A DNA stretch of 64,000 nucleotides from Ifrita kowaldi (lineage: Eukaryota; Chordata; Aves; Passeriformes; Cinclosomatidae): the NCBI GenBank assembly GCA_013398055.1, contig VZRS01014296.1, positions 248,001-312,000 on the forward strand, in the 5' to 3' direction. Below the pieces are notes generated by a model that was not told where the DNA came from, searched no databases, and saw only the letters and a program-made list of their open reading frames with translations. This document shows, in pieces, positions 11,801 through 24,820 of this stretch. The translations under genes were made by a program, and so were the position numbers. Each line of letters begins with the position of its first letter. Position 1 is the first letter of the stretch.

Positions 11801-12129
11801 GTATGTAGGAAGACTAATTCAATTGTTACAGTTGTCTGTGTGACAAAACTGTAAAAAAACCCTGACCAGCTGGATACAAACAGAAAAAAAGGCACATGTT
11901 TATTAGTAATGGGGATAATTAGCTGGAGCAATTCACCAGCAATTGTAGCAGTTCAACTTTACAAAAAATTATTCAAGTAAAAATCAGGTATTTTTCTAAA
12001 ACCTCTGTATTTCAAACAGGAACAAAATTTACAGAAGTCTACAGCTAAAACATACAGGTTATCAGATTAAATAAGCAGAAATGGTCTCATCTGCTCTAAT
12101 CATCTGTTTTTAAATAGAGACAAATTCAA

Positions 12130-12188
12130 ATATATATATATATGCATATATATGTATATGTACATACATATACACATATATATATAAA
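12130..12188. repeat. (TA)n / (ATAC)n microsatellite
   Basis: A run of TA dinucleotides is interrupted by GCA, GTA and ACA steps and is nearly alternating purine-pyrimidine throughout. It is followed by ATAAAATAAGAATAAA. Length polymorphism and DNA unwinding are likely. No gene association is visible. Confidence 0.9.
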
Positions 12189-13519
12189 ATAAGAATAAAT
12201 CTTAGGGCAAGCATTTCTGTTTGCTCAAATGCTTTTTTCTTTCTGAGCAAGTGCAAAGATTAAAAAAATGGCTTTAACTGCAGTGGCAAGTGGTGCTACT
12301 GAGGAGCATAAATGCCAACTGTTCTGATCACTTGTCTATTTCTATGCTCATTGTTGCAAAGTGTAACGAACCACAAGTGATATGTGGCAAGAGGGCAAGA
12401 GCTGTAAGCTTTGCTAAATAACAGAATTATAAAGTCAGAACAAAGCTAGAGGGCATTGCTTAAGTGCTTAATTCTCAAGAATAGAACAAACCTCTCAGGA
12501 TTGCTGTTTCCAACTAGCTCTTTTTAGCAGCTAATTCTTCTAAGATGTATATCAGTGTAGCTACTGCTCATTTGAGCTGCTGGAGCAGCTCAAACCTCAT
12601 CCTGGAATGTAACCTGCAGCAAGACCAGTCACACAACCACACAAGCCAGGTAAAAGGAATAAGGTAAACTATAGCTGCACGTGTAGCACTGGAAACTGTC
12701 ACTCTCCTGCTGTTCAGGGACATCTGCCTGAGCACCTGCAAAACCCTACTTCCCTTCAAAGCACCAGATCTCAGACACAGTTAAGGTAATGTAGCCTCAG
12801 TAATAGAATCAATGATAAATCAATTCTTGCCACATCACAGTTTACTGCTGGGCATTCACTAGCAGACAACTTCACTGTAAAGAGGGGTGGGCTGTATGTT
12901 GGAAATACCCACTCCAGCAGGAAGAATATTGTAAAGTTGCCAACCTGCATAATTTCCTAAAATGACTCAAGCAGCAATATTCACACATATGTATCCTGTG
13001 GCATATTTTACAAATTCCACACATTCATCAGTATAGTTGTAAAGAGTATTAAAAATAAAAGCTTTGCAAGCAAGGCCCATGTCTTGCAATGGAGTATCTG
13101 GTTCAATGCAACTGTAGCTCAAGTTTTCCTGCCATTCATAAACTGCACAAACTGCCATCAGCAGTTCCTTTAATTGAATTAGAGTCAGGTTGTAGAATCA
13201 GGAAACATATTATCTGCTCCAAGGGGATGATGATGCAGGCACATGTTCTGTCAGAATGCGTATGTTCAACATTGGTTCCCAGGCAGGTCTGAAAGCATTG
13301 TAGCAAAATGTGTATTGGCCTGAAAGTTGCCCTGTTGTCCCAAAAACCAGAAATGAATGACCTTTGGCAAACACTGGTGGAGATAACCAGACTCCACCTG
13401 AATGCTGCTTCTAAAAAAATAGTTCCGTTTCCTGCCACCTAGAACAAAATTATTATCTCCTGATGACACCTGGTGCTTTTAATGTCAACTTGTTCAACTG
13501 TATCTGCATTATCCTTTCC

Positions 13520-14720
13520 ATAAAACATGGGGCTGGAAAGGCCTTCCAGTCCTCCATTTTCTAGAATAAGTTTCTTCTCTCCACAGCAGCAGTTTGGAGA
13601 CTCTTTTAAAGTCTCCCTGTTCTGAGGGTTATAAGTATTTATCTTGTTTCAAGACCAAGTCTATGCCTGGCCCAGTCATACCCTTTTGCTCTTTGACTTA
13701 TGCTATCCTTTGGTTTAAAAATGTTTCTCTTCCTGTTGTTCATTCCTGCAGTGTATTTATAGATGGTAGACTCTTTCCTTCTCTCATCAAAGGGGTTTCT
13801 AGGGTTACTGGGAAATTAATAACCTTTTTCTGCACTTGTTTCAGAGCTAAGTACCTGCAAAGCTAGTTAAGACTTCACTCCTGCTTTGTACGATGCACTA
13901 ATAACTCCTCATCCTTTCCCAATTACCAGGACTGCAATTGTGTTTTTCCCACCTGGCAGGTCAGATCCAGCCTTTGACTGGCCCTCCCATCCTTCTCCCC
14001 CATCTTGATTACATTTACATGCTGTGTACAGTGGAAATCTCTCTTGAACTGTGGCTCATAATCACGTATTTTGTCTTGCTGAATTGTATCCATTTCAATT
14101 CCATTACATTTTAGAATTGTCCATGAAAGTAAACCAATACAGATATTAAATAATATCACATGTATTGTTAGGAACACCATTACAGTCTACCCTCATCTCA
14201 TTTCCATGCTGCCTGGTTTGTCTCCTCCACCTGTATGGTTCTATTCTCAGAGGACAAGTCTGTTCAAACACTTTTTGTTTCTATATTCCAGTTCTTTAAG
14301 AATGCTGGAGTGAAAAGTGCTGTACTTGGGCAAGATCCTGGTAATGTGTACAACAACTGACAAAGAAATTCCAGACTTTATCCATATTCAGGTATGTTGG
14401 TTTCCCTAATCAGTTCTCCCTTTGAAACAGAAAATCTGAATCGCAAACCTACTTTTGTTTATCCTTAGAGTTAATTTAAATAGAATCAATCTTTGATCAC
14501 CCCAGCTAGCATAATGTTTTTCAGCAACCTCTTTATCATATCATTAACACTTGGAAGAATCATATTTGAAGTCGTATCATCCCTTGTTGATTCAGGCATA
14601 TTTTGATGAGGAAAACCTATTAGATATTCTATCCAGGGCTATCTGACCTCGCATTGATGAGCATTTGCTCTCCAGTCTATTATCTGGGAGATTTGTCTTT
14701 GTGGGGTAGTCCCCAGTAAT
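13520..14720 (-). mobile_element. Possible heavily decayed CR1-type LINE, antisense
   Basis: Several short blocks resemble the antisense coding region of old sauropsid CR1 elements in roughly the expected order. They are GGGGCTGGAAAGGCCTTCCA near 13530, TTTTGTCTTGCTGAATTGTATCC near 14070, and GATATTAAATAATATC near 14140. No intact reverse-transcriptase frame survives on the minus strand. The resemblance is from memory and the blocks are short, so this may instead be ordinary single-copy sequence. Confidence 0.3.
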
Positions 14721-17700
14721 ATATGGCTCTTTAATAACTCCACAAAGATTTTGCCCAGATATCATTCTGATAAAAGAGAGAAGCCTTCTAGCACCAACAG
14801 GCAGAACATTTTATTCGTGCAGTCCTTCCTGTTCCTTGCTACCTGCCTTGTCCTGAGCAAAAGACAGAAAGGGGAGCAGTTGTCATGCTTGTAATTTTCT
14901 GGATAATACAGATGGATTTCAGTGAAGTAATTTAGACAAAATCCAGGTTACAAGGAAGATTGAGAAGTTTGAAACCACACCACAGAGTCAACCTTTTATG
15001 CAGGAACAAACAAATAACAGGGCGCCTGCCATTAGTTCTGTTTGCACAAGTGTTAGACTGTGCCCCAGCTAGACACCAGCCAGGAGGGAACAGCTGGGAA
15101 AGCTGATTTTATTATTCATTCACAAAACATTTTTTACCGTTATGAAAAATTAGGCTCAGTGATACCCTTGAATCTGAATCTCCAGCTTTTGCTTATAAAA
15201 GCAAAACCAAGGCCTTGGAAATATTACTGTTGAAAAAAGCTGCCACATCTTTCTCTCTAAAGAAGCCACAACCTGTTGAACTGTGAAGTCCTTCACAGTA
15301 CACAAGCCACAGCACTTTTATTACCACAAAGCAGCTGGCCCTTGATAGCACATGAATGTGTTGTGGGTTTTCTCTTCCATAAAAATATTTTTAGCATTTG
15401 GATTCTTCCCTGATTTTTGGTGGACTGCACTCCCTGAGGCATAGGTGGTGGAATGAAATGAACTTTCTCACATCTGAGCACCATGGGAATAGCTCTGCCC
15501 TCTGCATCCAGCCCATGGAGAACTGTGCCATAAAAACAACATCGCTAAGTAACTGACTTAAATTGCAGCTTTCCTCCCAAGCACTTGGAAACGTCCTTCT
15601 CCCACACAAACATGGGAGAGCTGATTTACAGCTTGTTTGGATCTCACAGGTAGGAGCTGATTTACTTTTGTCAGTTATCAGCAAGAGGGTGAGAAAAACT
15701 AGTTTTATAGGAGGCAAAACCTGAGCTGACTCCAGGCCATAAGAATGCTCTGCTCCATCTAACCAGCTCACTGGAGAGGTGTGGTTTTGGCACAGCATGG
15801 AAAAATTATACCAGATAAATAAATGCAGTTCTGACAGATTCCATTCCTGTCCCTGGACAAGCTGCTCCACTCCTTTGTTTCTCCATTCAATAGGCACCCA
15901 GCCAAAGTGTCCTGGAAGAGATTAGACTGGCCATTTTGGTGGAAACAAGGCAAAAAATGAGGCCAAATGAGTGCAAGGCTTTGCACAGATAAACCCACTG
16001 GAAGGCTCACTTGTTCACAGGCACTTTGAAAATAAATTAGTAGTGTCCCTTTCAAGGTCCAATCAAACATCTGTAGGTCCAAACAAACATCTATAGGTTA
16101 TACCTGTACAACTCTCTCATGCTGACAATTTCCAGCTATCTATGAGCATTTCCAAGGGGAACTCAATGTCTGTAATCATCTTTAAAGTGATGCAGAAATA
16201 CTCAAGCATCAGGTCAGTCCTAATATGATTCTAGGTGGGCAGTGAGTTACTCTGAGGGGCTCCAACCAGTCTGAGCAGCTAGAAAGCAAGTGACTAGGAA
16301 AGCTTCCACCACAAATTGATATAACAGGAGTTCCCTCAGATACTATATAATGGCTATGGAGACACCCCAGTGGCATTTTAATTCCTTACATAGGAAATCC
16401 AAGGCTAGAGGACAATTTCTTCCAGAATCATCATCTAGGTTTGTAGATGCAGAAAGAAGGGATCCCTTCAGAAAGGGTATACCAGCAACCTGACTTGTCC
16501 TTTTGGTCGTTGAGAGTGGGAAAGAGCTTCAGGTCAGGTGCTCTGCAATGGGAATGTATCTACTCATCGAGTGCAATGATAGATGTAGATACAGCTACAA
16601 TGACAGAGTCTGCTCTGTGGGGAGGCAAAACACTGGGAACAAATCAAGCTACTTCCATGGGACTTGTTGCAAGGACAAAACATTTTATAGCTACAGATTT
16701 ATATGCAGGAGCAGAAAAGTAGACAGGAGTTTTAGTTAAAATATTTGAATGCTTCATAAAAGAAATTGCAGGAGAGTCACACAATGTTTTGGATGAAGCA
16801 GTATCCCCTCAGGAAATGATCCATGAGAGCTGCTCCGGGGTCCCAGTGGAGGAACGGCATCGTCCTGGCATGCGGAGGAAGGGGCAGGGTCCCGCCCTGT
16901 GGGTGTTTGACGTAGAACAAGCCCAGGAGCACAAATATTTCTGTCACTGCAGCATTTTTACCTCACTGAGCAGTCTGGTAGCACTTCCAGATTCTTCAAA
17001 TTGCCATGAGGCATCCAAGTAATTTTCTATGCTTCTCTCATAACCGAGTTCATACTGCAAGCCTGGAAACAGAGCTAGACTCCACCAGATCCATTCTGCC
17101 CAGGGTTAAGTCTTCTCCTCACACCTCATATTGAGCACATTACAAGAAAGCACAAGAATGTGCTCCCATTTCCTAGTGGCAGCAGGACTTAAGCATAGCT
17201 TGCAAAACCCTGCACGTTTCTGATAGCAGGTGCAATAGAAACATTATTTACCTCTATATTTTCTTGGCATCTTTCCTAGATCTTCCACGGAGCAGATGGA
17301 GAATGAGCAGCACTAATGCTGAGCTGTGGGTGCAATCATTCACACATGCCTAATACTCCTCTGAGTAGCAATCACTACTTTCAGTATGGAAAAGTGTGCT
17401 CACCATCACTACAAGAGCCAGAGTCCTTCCTTTGCTCAGCAATCCAGAAAACACTGTTCACAAGTGCTCCCTGGTCACTTGGAAGGGGCTCCTTGCTGCC
17501 ACGGGCTCAGAGAGACCGGGGCTGAGAGTTACAACACAGGAGCAGTGATGAGGAAAAATATGTGAAGTATTTTCGTGCACCCCCAGGGGACAGGTCACAG
17601 TTCTATTAGCATGAAGCAAGAGAAAGGAGGGGAGAAGGCTTTGAGTATTGTAATCAAACCACCTCGTAGGACAAAGGAAATGCTCTGTTTCTTGCAGAAC

Positions 17701-18879
17701 AGTGTGAGCAAGCAGATGCCTTAGAAGTGACAAATCTCACATCCCCTGCGATGCTTCCTCACCTTTCGTTTCCCAGCTCCCAGGAGGCCAAGAGCACGTG
17801 CCCTGTACACGATCCAGGAGCAGTGTGCTCAGCCTGGGAGGGCAGCAGCAGGTGCAGAGCACACCTTCATGGGGAATGTTCTGCTGGGTGTAACCGTGCA
17901 CTGCCCTCATGGCTGTGCTCAGCCTGGAACATGAGTAAGGTTTGCCTGGATCAGCCCAAATTTCTTGTAAAAAGTGTCAGAACAAATACGATGGGAAAAA
18001 TACACAAAGAAATTTGAAAGTATTTGTATAGTGAATTTGTGTAGTGAAGCTGTTACACCAGCTCAGTGACAGCAGTTTAAAAGCATATCCTGGTGAATGC
18101 TGGCATTCCTTTCCCATGTTTACTGGGTCCCCAAAGCTAACAGCCTGCAGTATTCTGGACCCACTGATTTTGCTGTGGCCATCCCAACCAGGCAGGCAAA
18201 GAGAATACCAGTCACTTCCAGCTGAGCCTCGTTGTCTCTAAGGACAATTGTGGGAACAAACACCTATCTGGCCTTGAGAAAGGCCAGTGCAAGACCTGTT
18301 CAGAGTCTCTGCTTCCCTTCCGTCTTTGCCTCCTTCCAGCCTTTGAAGGCTTAGGTGACAAACTGACCTTCAGCAGGGAGTGGTGGGACAGGGCACTGCC
18401 AGGTCCTGCATTCCCGTATAACCACACCACCGTGCCTGCTCCTTCTGAGGGCAGGCAGCCCCCTCTCCTGGTGAAGAGCTACCTGCACCTCCAGCTCACC
18501 TGTGGATACAGTTCCGTAAGGACCAAGTTTCCCAGTCCCATGGGAGTTCATCTGACAAGCACAGACTGACTCCTCTGCATATAACCAACAAGCTCCAGAC
18601 GAAAAGCAAAAATAGGAAAAAATTAGAAGACAGCATGTAGTAAATCAAAACCAGATAGCCCCCACCCTGCAGTTCAACCAGGCCAGGTTAGTTTACAAAT
18701 ATTCCTTCTAGGTGAAGGAAATGCTTGGAGATAAAAGAGGTGGTGAGTTATCTGCATTTCAGTCAGCCCTACTGGATGGTGGGGCCCCATTCTTCACACA
18801 CACACGGTGAAAAACTATCACTGCTACATGTGACACTATGTGAGTTGAGAAAATACAAGGTGCAGTAGGAATCCTCCCA

Positions 18880-18964
18880 CGACAGATGGGGGCTGTGACA
18901 CAGGGCAATTAGATGACATGCTAAAGGTGTCACTGTAAGTCTGTAGCACAGCCAAGGACTGAAT
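18880..18964 (-). mobile_element. Probable MIR/CORE-SINE relic, antisense
   Basis: Read on the plus strand, ACAGATGGGGGCTGTGACAC followed by AGGGCAATTAGATGACATGC and AAAGGTGTCACTGTAAG...CACAGCCAAGGACTGAA follows the antisense MIR consensus. As I recall, that consensus runs ACAGATG, GAAACTGAGGCACAG, GGTTAAGTGACTTGCCCAAGGTCAC, then AGAGCCAGGATT. The agreement in order and spacing over about 85 bp is good for a Mesozoic-age SINE. The tRNA-derived head is not evident. Such elements are old, so they are rare and strongly diverged in birds. Confidence 0.55.
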
Positions 18965-21900
18965 AAATATGTCAAATACCAGTGACACTCCTGTGCTTTC
19001 CTCAAGGGACTATCTAAAAATCAAGGCTATAAAAATTCACCTAGGTGATATAGGCATGGATGAAAATACATTCCCTGGCAAATTCTATCCTTACCTCCGT
19101 TTTTCAGAAGCTCTTCCTGTCCATCCCTCCCCTGACCTCTAGTGGCTTAGGCTCTGTTCAAAGAGAGAAGACTGACTAAGCCAAAGTGACAAGTGATTCT
19201 GCTAGTTCTGGCCCAGTAAAATGCAGTGCTTCTCTACTGAGAATGAGTGTATAAATGAGTGTATAAACAGGAACTGAATCCGAACCTCCTCCAAATGACC
19301 TTTGGAACTTGTAGAGTTTGAACTAGACAAGCCTGGTTTGGTGTTAGTATTTGTGAGCCTGTTCCTGCAGAAAGCAAAGAAGGCTTTTCAGAAGAAATCT
19401 TAACCTTGGCTTAGCCCTTCCTAAGCTCAAGCATGTGCAGGTTTCTAAGGGATTGGTCTTTCCTCCTGCAGACTAAACCTGGGAGGGAAAGAATAGAGAA
19501 GGTGCCTTACAAACCCAGATAACACAGGGACAGAAGCTGGGACAGTCTCCCCAGAGACACCAGCACAGCAATGGCCGGTTAAAACATTCATGTTCCTGTA
19601 ACCCACACATGGTTGCCTATGAAATATTCTTGGACAGGTAAATGAAAACATGGCATGCTTTAATTTTGGGCTTTGGGTGGAGGGTGCCATAGACACACAA
19701 AGTCCTGTTGGCTTCTGCAGGGGTGTGTACGACACTTTATGAAGTCTGGATTCTTTATGAAGTACTAAGACTTGAACCAGAACATGCCCAATAACCAGTT
19801 TCTTTGCTCAATTAATGCACTGCTTATAAATACAACTACAAGGTCATTGTGCCTTAGCTATCAAAACTATATGGCACAAATATGGACATGCCGATGTGTG
19901 GGAAAGATTACAGAAGAAATTGACTCTCTGCATTTTCTAACCAGGAGTAATTCCAGGTAGTCAATGGCTCATAAGTTGCTATTGAGTTGGAAATGGATTT
20001 CCCATAATCTCCTTGTATGGAGGATGTAGTAAATAACAAGAGAAAAGTGGGAAAAGGAATCTGAAAAGATGTGTTATTGCTCAGTAAAAGACGAAGGAGG
20101 TCTTCCCTGTTATTTTTAACTCCAAGGACCTGCTCTCCTTCCCACCTTCAAGTCTGGAATTTCAGCCAAAAACCAGATCCCAGACTACCTTCAGAGCCCT
20201 TCCAGGTGATGTCTAAAACATTAGGATATCAGCAGGAGTCCCTGCATGCACTTGTCAGTAATGCTAAGAATAAAACCTTTTGCAGGATTAAGATCCGCTT
20301 GTGAACGGAAAGAGAAAAAAAATTGTCCCCTAAATTTGTTTGCAATCAGTTTTTCAGATTCTCCCTGTTCCTGGCATCACACAGGGTTCCTTGAGGTAAG
20401 TAGAAATTATCTTCCACTATAAAATACATTTTCTGACGTTAGAAAAAAAGAGACATGGGTGGAAGCTGATGCAACAGACATCCAGTTTGCTTTGAGCTGC
20501 ACATTAGTCACACACCTGCAGAACATCCACGTGTCACGCAGGACGTGGCAGGTACCACTGAACATGACATATGTAAAAAAATAAATCATCCAAGCTGCGG
20601 GCAGAGGGTGCATGGAGGAGTACAAAGTATTCCAGCTTTCCTATAGAAATTACAAAAATGGAAGTGCTGGTTAAAACTGTTAGTTTTACAGCAATGCAGT
20701 TTATTAGGCTGCCTTCATCCATGAACATTCCCAGGAGAGATTGTTATTTTCAACTTTCTTCTACCCAGCCCATTGAGATGGGTGAGAGCAGCCTTATTCT
20801 CCTCAAAGCTAAAGTTTCTTCCTTAGAAATTGATCCTCGGCCCAGGTTTGCAGAGTGGAGGCTGAGCCAAAGCCATTCAGGCATTTCCTGCTGACATTGT
20901 TCAGATCTGTCTTTATGCTGTGACCATCCTGGAACTTTCCCTAGCTCTTGGATTCAAATCTACAGAAACTGGCAACTGCCCATCAGTCCCCATTCCCTCT
21001 CAGAACTGCCCTGTATCACGTGCAGAAATTCTGAGATTCACTTCCCTGTTCCTAAAACTTATCCTGCCCTGGTTTGTTGTTGCAGGGCTGGTTTTGCCAT
21101 ATGTGCCTTTTGAAAAGGAAAGACTCATATTTAAGATGAAATTAATTTTGACATGTGTCCAGTTTTCTGCTACTTTTTTTTCTCAAGACATTGCTTTGAA
21201 GCAACTAAAATTATTCATTTGGGTTAAAAGTAACATCAGTTGATTATATTTCTTTTTAGATATCTGTGACTCTAGTGAGGGATGGATGGAAATGTCATCA
21301 GTCTAAGGGCCACTCACTGACATATGGTCCAGCTGCCAGATCCATTCCCTGCCGTATCCACAGTACTCACATCACACAACCCTCCAGGGCAGGCCCAAAA
21401 TTTGACCACAAATCCGCAATTGTCGTGTGTCCCTAAGAACACAGGACAAGTCAGGTCACTGCAGGGGCCATTGGTCTCTGAGGAGGCACTGCTGAACAAG
21501 CAGTCCTAGGACAGTCCAAGGACATTTTGTGCTATGGGGGAGACAAGCTTCACTGGTACCAGTTAATGGGAACATCAAAATTTGTTTCTCACTTGAAACT
21601 GATAATCAGTTTACCCTTGAATATTCAGGATACATCACCCACACCTACAAGGTCTTAGCATCACTCAGCAGTGGCCTTTGCAGGAGATTAAGGGTGTGTC
21701 TGTACACATTAAGCTAGCAGAAGATATCCTGGTTTCACAAAGAGGATCTACAGAATTAGATCAGTTAATGCTGCCAGTAAGGTTTCACCGCTACAAATTA
21801 CCATAGAGACCAAAGTCTGATCCAATCATCACATCTACAAAAAGACTCCCACTGGTCTCATTCTTTAAAATCAGAGAGGTTCCCTGAGACTTTAGCTAGG

Positions 21901-24695
21901 GATTTTCATAAGTGCTCCTAATGGGAGCACATATGTCAGTCATTAACGCTTCAGAAAATACCACTTCTCACACTCCAGCTCACACTTTTGGATGTACTTC
22001 CCCTCACAAGCACCCAGTGACATTGGTGTGCCCCCACTGTAGCAGTGAGGCCCAAGCCATGCTGAGCACATCTCTGCTGTGCTGGAGAGGGACTGAGGTG
22101 CCTTGGTGACGTAGAACAGGGTTTGGGAGACTCAACTCTATCCCATAGGAAGGGTGTGGCAGATAGGGTTTCTCCAAGTCCTAGGCAAGTGACTGCCTTT
22201 ATTAATTTTCTGCCATAATTACTTAAAAAAAAATCTTGAAGGAAATCCTACTGAGTCCATTGGGGAGTCTTCCAAGAGGAGATTGCTGTCAGCTTGTATA
22301 CCATTGTGGGGATACTGCTGTTCTTACACATCTACAGCTCTTCAGCACAGAAACACAGAAAGAGACCAGAAGCAGTATTAAGAATGTAAAAACAATTTTC
22401 TCCTCTTGTCTTTCTCCTGGGGGATTCTTGTTTAGATCCATTTTGTCATGATTGTTTTGGAGTTTAATGCTAGTAAGAATAAATTTAATTGCAATCTTGA
22501 TACTCCCTCTGATAATGGATACATGTAAATAATTTGAAGGGAATAATCTTTTTCATTGCACTTTCCCGTAAAAGAAGCCAATGAAGGAAGAACTGTGCAT
22601 ACACAGGTGTTGATAATTCATGCTCCAGAAAGGTGCTCATTCTATACCAGAAGACCCTGGACTAGATTGCATCCTCAGTAGTGTTAATTTACATTCCGGG
22701 CTTCCAAAGACTGGATTTGGGATGTCTTCCAGCAAATGAAGAGCTTCCCTGTGGTCACTTTGAAGTGGTACATAGTGATTATTTTTCTTCCTGTTTTGGT
22801 AAGATGGGTTACTCCAGGTATGCTGCCAATTCCCGTTCATTTCTCTTTTACCATCTGTTTCTGGTAACTTTTGTGTCTGCCAGACACACTGGATTTTTAT
22901 TACCCATAGTTAACATGACTTATCTGGGAGCCTCTCCCTGCCTATTTTCCCCTTTCTTTCTGTCCTGAGCAAGTGCTAGTGGAAAGGGAGAGAAAAATGA
23001 TGCTGTTATCCACAGTATGCCTTGACTTACCATCACTTAATAGAATCTTCATCAACACATCCCGATATACTATAGCAGCAGTTATTAACACCATGGTTGT
23101 ATTTCAACAAGTTTACCTGTTCATGAAGTACTTTTGATTGCCCCTCAATTTTGTTGCTCACAGTGGTAGTCCATAACCTTCCCATAACACAGGAGCTTCT
23201 CTGCATTTACATGGAGATGCATAAAGTGGAATCATCATCGACACAGAGGAGACCGAAAGAATTGTTCCTCTTTTACAGTACTCAAGCCAGGATATCTTTG
23301 AGACAGAAATTATCTCCATGCCATGGTTTTCTGTACTATGGAAGGATGGTCACAAAGACCCAAAGAATTATTAGCCCAACAGAAGAATATAATATGACAA
23401 AAAAGAAAGTGATGTGAAACAAGTCTACTGGATCCACACAAGTCCTGAAAAAAGGCTGGAATATCCCACTCACAGATGGAACATCAGCCACTGAGGGTGA
23501 CCTTGCAGGCAGTGCAGGTTTGGCAGCTTTGTTTCAACACTTAGGAAGGAATCTACAGAGCTGTTCATATCTTTGTGCTGGCTGGAAGAAAGAAAGCCCA
23601 GTAAAGCAGGGACCAGTCAGGGGTACCAGGGATGAACTTAGAAAAATAAACGCAAAAGAAATACATGAAAAGCTTCTTCCTGTATGTAACCTCACTGCCA
23701 GAGTTACAGAGCAGAGTTGGCCCACTGAGTGTCGGGGCTTGAGCTGGCAGCCCATGCACCAAGTTGCTCCATCTGCTCACAGAGTGAAGGAACACTCCAA
23801 GCCAGAGCAAGGAATCCTCAGATTCAGATCTGATGGAACTTCAGCAAGACCTTGAGATCACTGCAGAGTTTTGGGTTCTGAAGGAAGCTGCTGCTGATGC
23901 CAAAACAGACATCTTCATCTTTCAGCAAAACTAGTGTGCAGACAACCAGTGGAGCTGTGACATTTAGTAAAAAATAAAAGTAAAAAGAAACAAATAAAAG
24001 GAAAAGGTACAGTTACATTTACTGGGTGAAAACAGCCCATACAACAGTTCAATTCCAGCTTCTCTTCACTGGTAGTCTACAAGTTCATTTTTACCCCACT
24101 AAAGATAAACAGAAACATTGCCATCACAGAGCTTTACTCTGAAAGAAAGTGTGCAGAGAGCTGCTGGTATGACAGCAGATTTCTCCTGGCATTTTGTTTT
24201 GATATCTTCTGTGTACTTAGTGACAGATCTGACAGCTCTTCCTCAAGAGTTTTTCACATAACAGTGCAAAAAGAAAGAGTAAAACTTACTGTTTGTTACA
24301 GATTTCTGTTTTGGGGGTTTTTTGTTTGTTTGTTTTTTCTGCTTACAATAAGAAGCTATTTACCAAAGCCATGAAGCCCATGCATTTAACTCCAAAGAGC
24401 ACAGTTAGTATTGCAAGGCACTTAATTCTTTTGTGGGAAGTCACAGCAAGGATGCAACTACCTTGTATACGTGACAATGATACCCTCAACAGTCCCAGCA
24501 TTCCAGACTTCCAAATCCCTCTCCACTGCCCAGCATTAGGGTTCTCTTAACATCAATGCAGTTTTGCTATAAAGTGAAAAGCACAATTTACACAGCAAGA
24601 AATATTGATCTTTCTTAGGAAAATCCTTCAAGTCTAGTAAATGACATTTAATTAGATGGGCAGAGGGAAGGCAGAAGTAGTAGTCTGCACTGAGA

Positions 24696-24800
24696 GAAGG
24701 GAAGGGAAGGTGCGGGAAGGGAAGGTGCGGGAAGGGAAGGGAAGGTGCGGGAAGGGAAGGTGCGGGAAGGTGCGGGAAGGGAAGGGAAGGTGCGGGAAGG
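24696..24800. repeat. Two-letter pentamer minisatellite (GAAGG / TGCGG) ending at an N
   Basis: There are 21 consecutive pentamers. With A = GAAGG and B = TGCGG the order is AAABAABAAABAABABAAABA, ending exactly at the N at 24801. The plus strand is purine-rich and G-rich with GGG runs every five bases, so G-quadruplex or triplex formation is plausible. The single N means the array length in this assembly is not reliable. Confidence 0.95.
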
Positions 24801-24801
24801 N

Positions 24802-24820
24802 AGAAGAGAAGAGAAGAGAA
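24802..24820. repeat. (AGAAG)n purine repeat after the N
   Basis: A short AGAAG/AGAGA run lies directly after the N at 24801 and leads into unique sequence at TTCCTGCC. It is a different pentamer from those before the N, so sequence is probably missing at the join. Confidence 0.8.

Larger units (their letters stand above)
3282..12129. other. Intergenic DNA upstream of SPNS2; no gene seen
   Basis: Apart from the simple repeats and the CR1-like relic listed separately, I find no exon with recognisable family similarity on either strand. The longest open frames are about 100 codons and often use GTG, TTG or CTG starts. A short GT run lies at 3871-3884. The sequence is moderately AT-rich and CpG-poor, typical of avian intergenic DNA. 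Regulatory elements for SPNS2 could lie here but cannot be named from sequence. Confidence 0.6.
12189..24695. other. Intergenic DNA; no gene seen
   Basis: No recognisable exon was found. The longest open frame is 15391-15897 on the minus strand (168 codons). It has mixed composition, no visible domain, signal peptide or repeat, no flanking splice signals that would make it an exon, and no family resemblance, so I regard it as chance. A relic MIR-like element and a possible decayed LINE are listed separately. Small local direct repeats occur at 16064-16098 (CAAACATCT twice) and 19242-19265 (ATGAGTGTATAA twice). Confidence 0.55.

Noticed and set aside
15391..15897. 168-codon open frame on the minus strand
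   Set aside because: It is the longest ordinary frame in the gene desert but has no domain, low-complexity structure or splice context. A frame of this length is not surprising in 64 kb read in six frames.
16780..16975. Coding-looking minus-strand frame (AVTEIFVLLGLFYVKHPQGG and onwards, about 60 codons)
   Set aside because: Codon choice looks plausible and the start faintly recalls an olfactory-receptor N-terminus. The rest does not fit, the frame is closed by stops on both sides, and no good acceptor (no pyrimidine tract) or donor is present.
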